5,959 bases of DNA, taken from Spirochaetales bacterium (GTDB taxonomy: Bacteria > Spirochaetota > Spirochaetia > Sphaerochaetales > Sphaerochaetaceae). Where the stretch lies: the NCBI GenBank assembly GCA_022771185.1, contig JALFCJ010000122.1, forward strand, positions 1-5,959, read 5' to 3'. Each line of letters opens with the position of its first letter. Positions within the stretch are counted from its first letter, which is position 1. The notes beneath the pieces are model-generated. The model was not told the origin of the DNA. It saw nothing but the letters and a program-made list of their open reading frames with translations, and ran no database searches. Below, in pieces: positions 5,251 to 5,959 of this stretch. The translations under genes and the position numbers were made by a program.

Positions 5251-5959
5251 AAGTCGTACTAGAGACAATTCCTGTATGGGATGCTTTTAAGAAAGAAACA
5301 GAGTGTCCTGTATGTGCTTTAATGGAAGAAGCAGAGAAAGATGGTATTTCCTACTATCTTTCTTCTGCCATTATGACTCCTGAAGTGAGGGTGGAGACCA
5401 ATGACAAGGGGTTTTGCCCTCATCACTTCATCCTTCTTTCCCAAGGTGGCAAGCCACAGAGCTTAGCTCTTGTGATGGATACATATTACGAAAAGAATAA
5501 AGAGTCTTTTTCTCCCTATTTCAAGCAAATAGCATCTTCATCCAATCCAAGAAAGGCGTTGAAGGGAGTAGATGGCTTGAAGAAAGCTGTGGGAGAAAGA
5601 GAGAAGGGTTGCCTTATTTGTAAGAGGATGGAAGATAGATTAGAGAGATATCTATTTACTATCGCTTCTTTATATAGCACAGACAAAGAGTTTAAAGATT
5701 ATTTCAACTCTTCGAAAGGATTGTGTCTCCATCACTCAGTTCTCCTTGGAGATATGGCTGGAGAAGCACTGAAAGGTGATGAACTTACTTCATTTATTAA
5801 GGACCTCTTCTCTCTATTGGAAAAAAACTTGGATAGAGTCCAAAAAGATGATTGGTGGATGACTCAGAAGTATAAGAGTGAGAATAAAGACAAGCCATGG
5901 AATGGTGCTGAAGACGCCCATAAGAGAGCTGTTGAGAAACTTGTGGGAAAAGCAAGGGT
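5247..5959 (+). CDS. DUF6062-like protein with duplicated Cys/His motifs, partial at window edge
   Basis: An open frame of 237 codons running off the right edge, starting at GTG 5247, which overlaps the transketolase TGA (GTGA). GGGA at 5235-5238, 8 nt upstream, and the lack of any early in-frame ATG support this start. The pattern ETIPVWDAF, ECPVC, IMTPEVRVETNDKGFC, SLALVMDT and a C-terminal NKDKPW match, as I recall it, the family annotated DUF6062, whose function is unknown. Two repeats each hold a CxxC followed about 34 residues later by CxHH: Cys20/Cys23 with Cys57-His59-His60, and Cys122/Cys125 with Cys160-His162-His163. Each could bind one metal ion, probably zinc, or an iron-sulfur cluster. 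The protein is soluble, highly charged and mostly helical by composition, with no signal peptide. The tail (WWMTQKYK, then Trp218) suggests the gene is almost complete here. Tight overlap implies co-translation with transketolase, but no functional link can be read from sequence. Confidence 0.75.
   Translation, partial: MKVVLETIPVWDAFKKETECPVCALMEEAEKDGISYYLSSAIMTPEVRVETNDKGFCPHHFILLSQGGKPQSLALVMDTYYEKNKESFSPYFKQIASSSNPRKALKGVDGLKKAVGEREKGCLICKRMEDRLERYLFTIASLYSTDKEFKDYFNSSKGLCLHHSVLLGDMAGEALKGDELTSFIKDLFSLLEKNLDRVQKDDWWMTQKYKSENKDKPWNGAEDAHKRAVEKLVGKAR

Noticed and set aside
1..5959. CRISPR array, insertion sequence, tRNA or rRNA
   Set aside because: No regularly spaced repeats, transposase motifs, terminal inverted repeats or structural RNA signatures were seen on reading both strands.

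Overview
The window looks like an anaerobic, low-to-mid-GC bacterium, most likely Bacillota/Clostridia-like. The basis is AT-rich intergenic DNA, strong GGAG-type ribosome-binding sites, AGA/AGG arginine codons, a two-gene transketolase, and a protein matching my recollection of the family annotated DUF6062, which I associate with Clostridia. The placement is an inference; some spirochaetes could look similar.

Layout. On the minus strand (1-1145, running off the left edge) lies a bacterial-type prolyl-tRNA synthetase gene, proS. It has a good start, ribosome-binding site and near-consensus promoter, but it is broken in the same frame by three TAA codons (two adjacent at 150-155, one at 69-71). 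Recognisable ProRS sequence continues to the window edge. A 412-bp AT-rich divergent intergenic region (1146-1557) separates it from a plus-strand cluster: a GldA-type zinc-dependent glycerol/polyol dehydrogenase (1558-2655), a 174-bp gap with a probable terminator and a near-leaderless promoter, a FucA-type class II aldolase (2830-3453), the N-terminal (3462-4301) and C-terminal (4303-5250) transketolase subunits, and a DUF6062-like protein (5247 to beyond 5959) whose GTG start overlaps the transketolase stop.

How the genes may work together. Aldolase, both transketolase halves and the DUF6062-like gene are tightly packed (8-bp gap, 1-bp gap, 4-bp overlap) and are probably one transcript. 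The dehydrogenase probably forms its own upstream unit with read-through possible. Together they form a compact sugar-cleavage module: an aldolase splitting a sugar phosphate, a transketolase moving two-carbon units, and a dehydrogenase interconverting a small polyol and ketone or aldehyde. No kinase or isomerase is visible, so the substrate cannot be assigned. The main points for a second look are the multiply interrupted proS, twin palindromes over its promoter, the candidate leaderless aldolase mRNA, and the duplicated Cys/His motif in the DUF6062-like protein coupled to transketolase.
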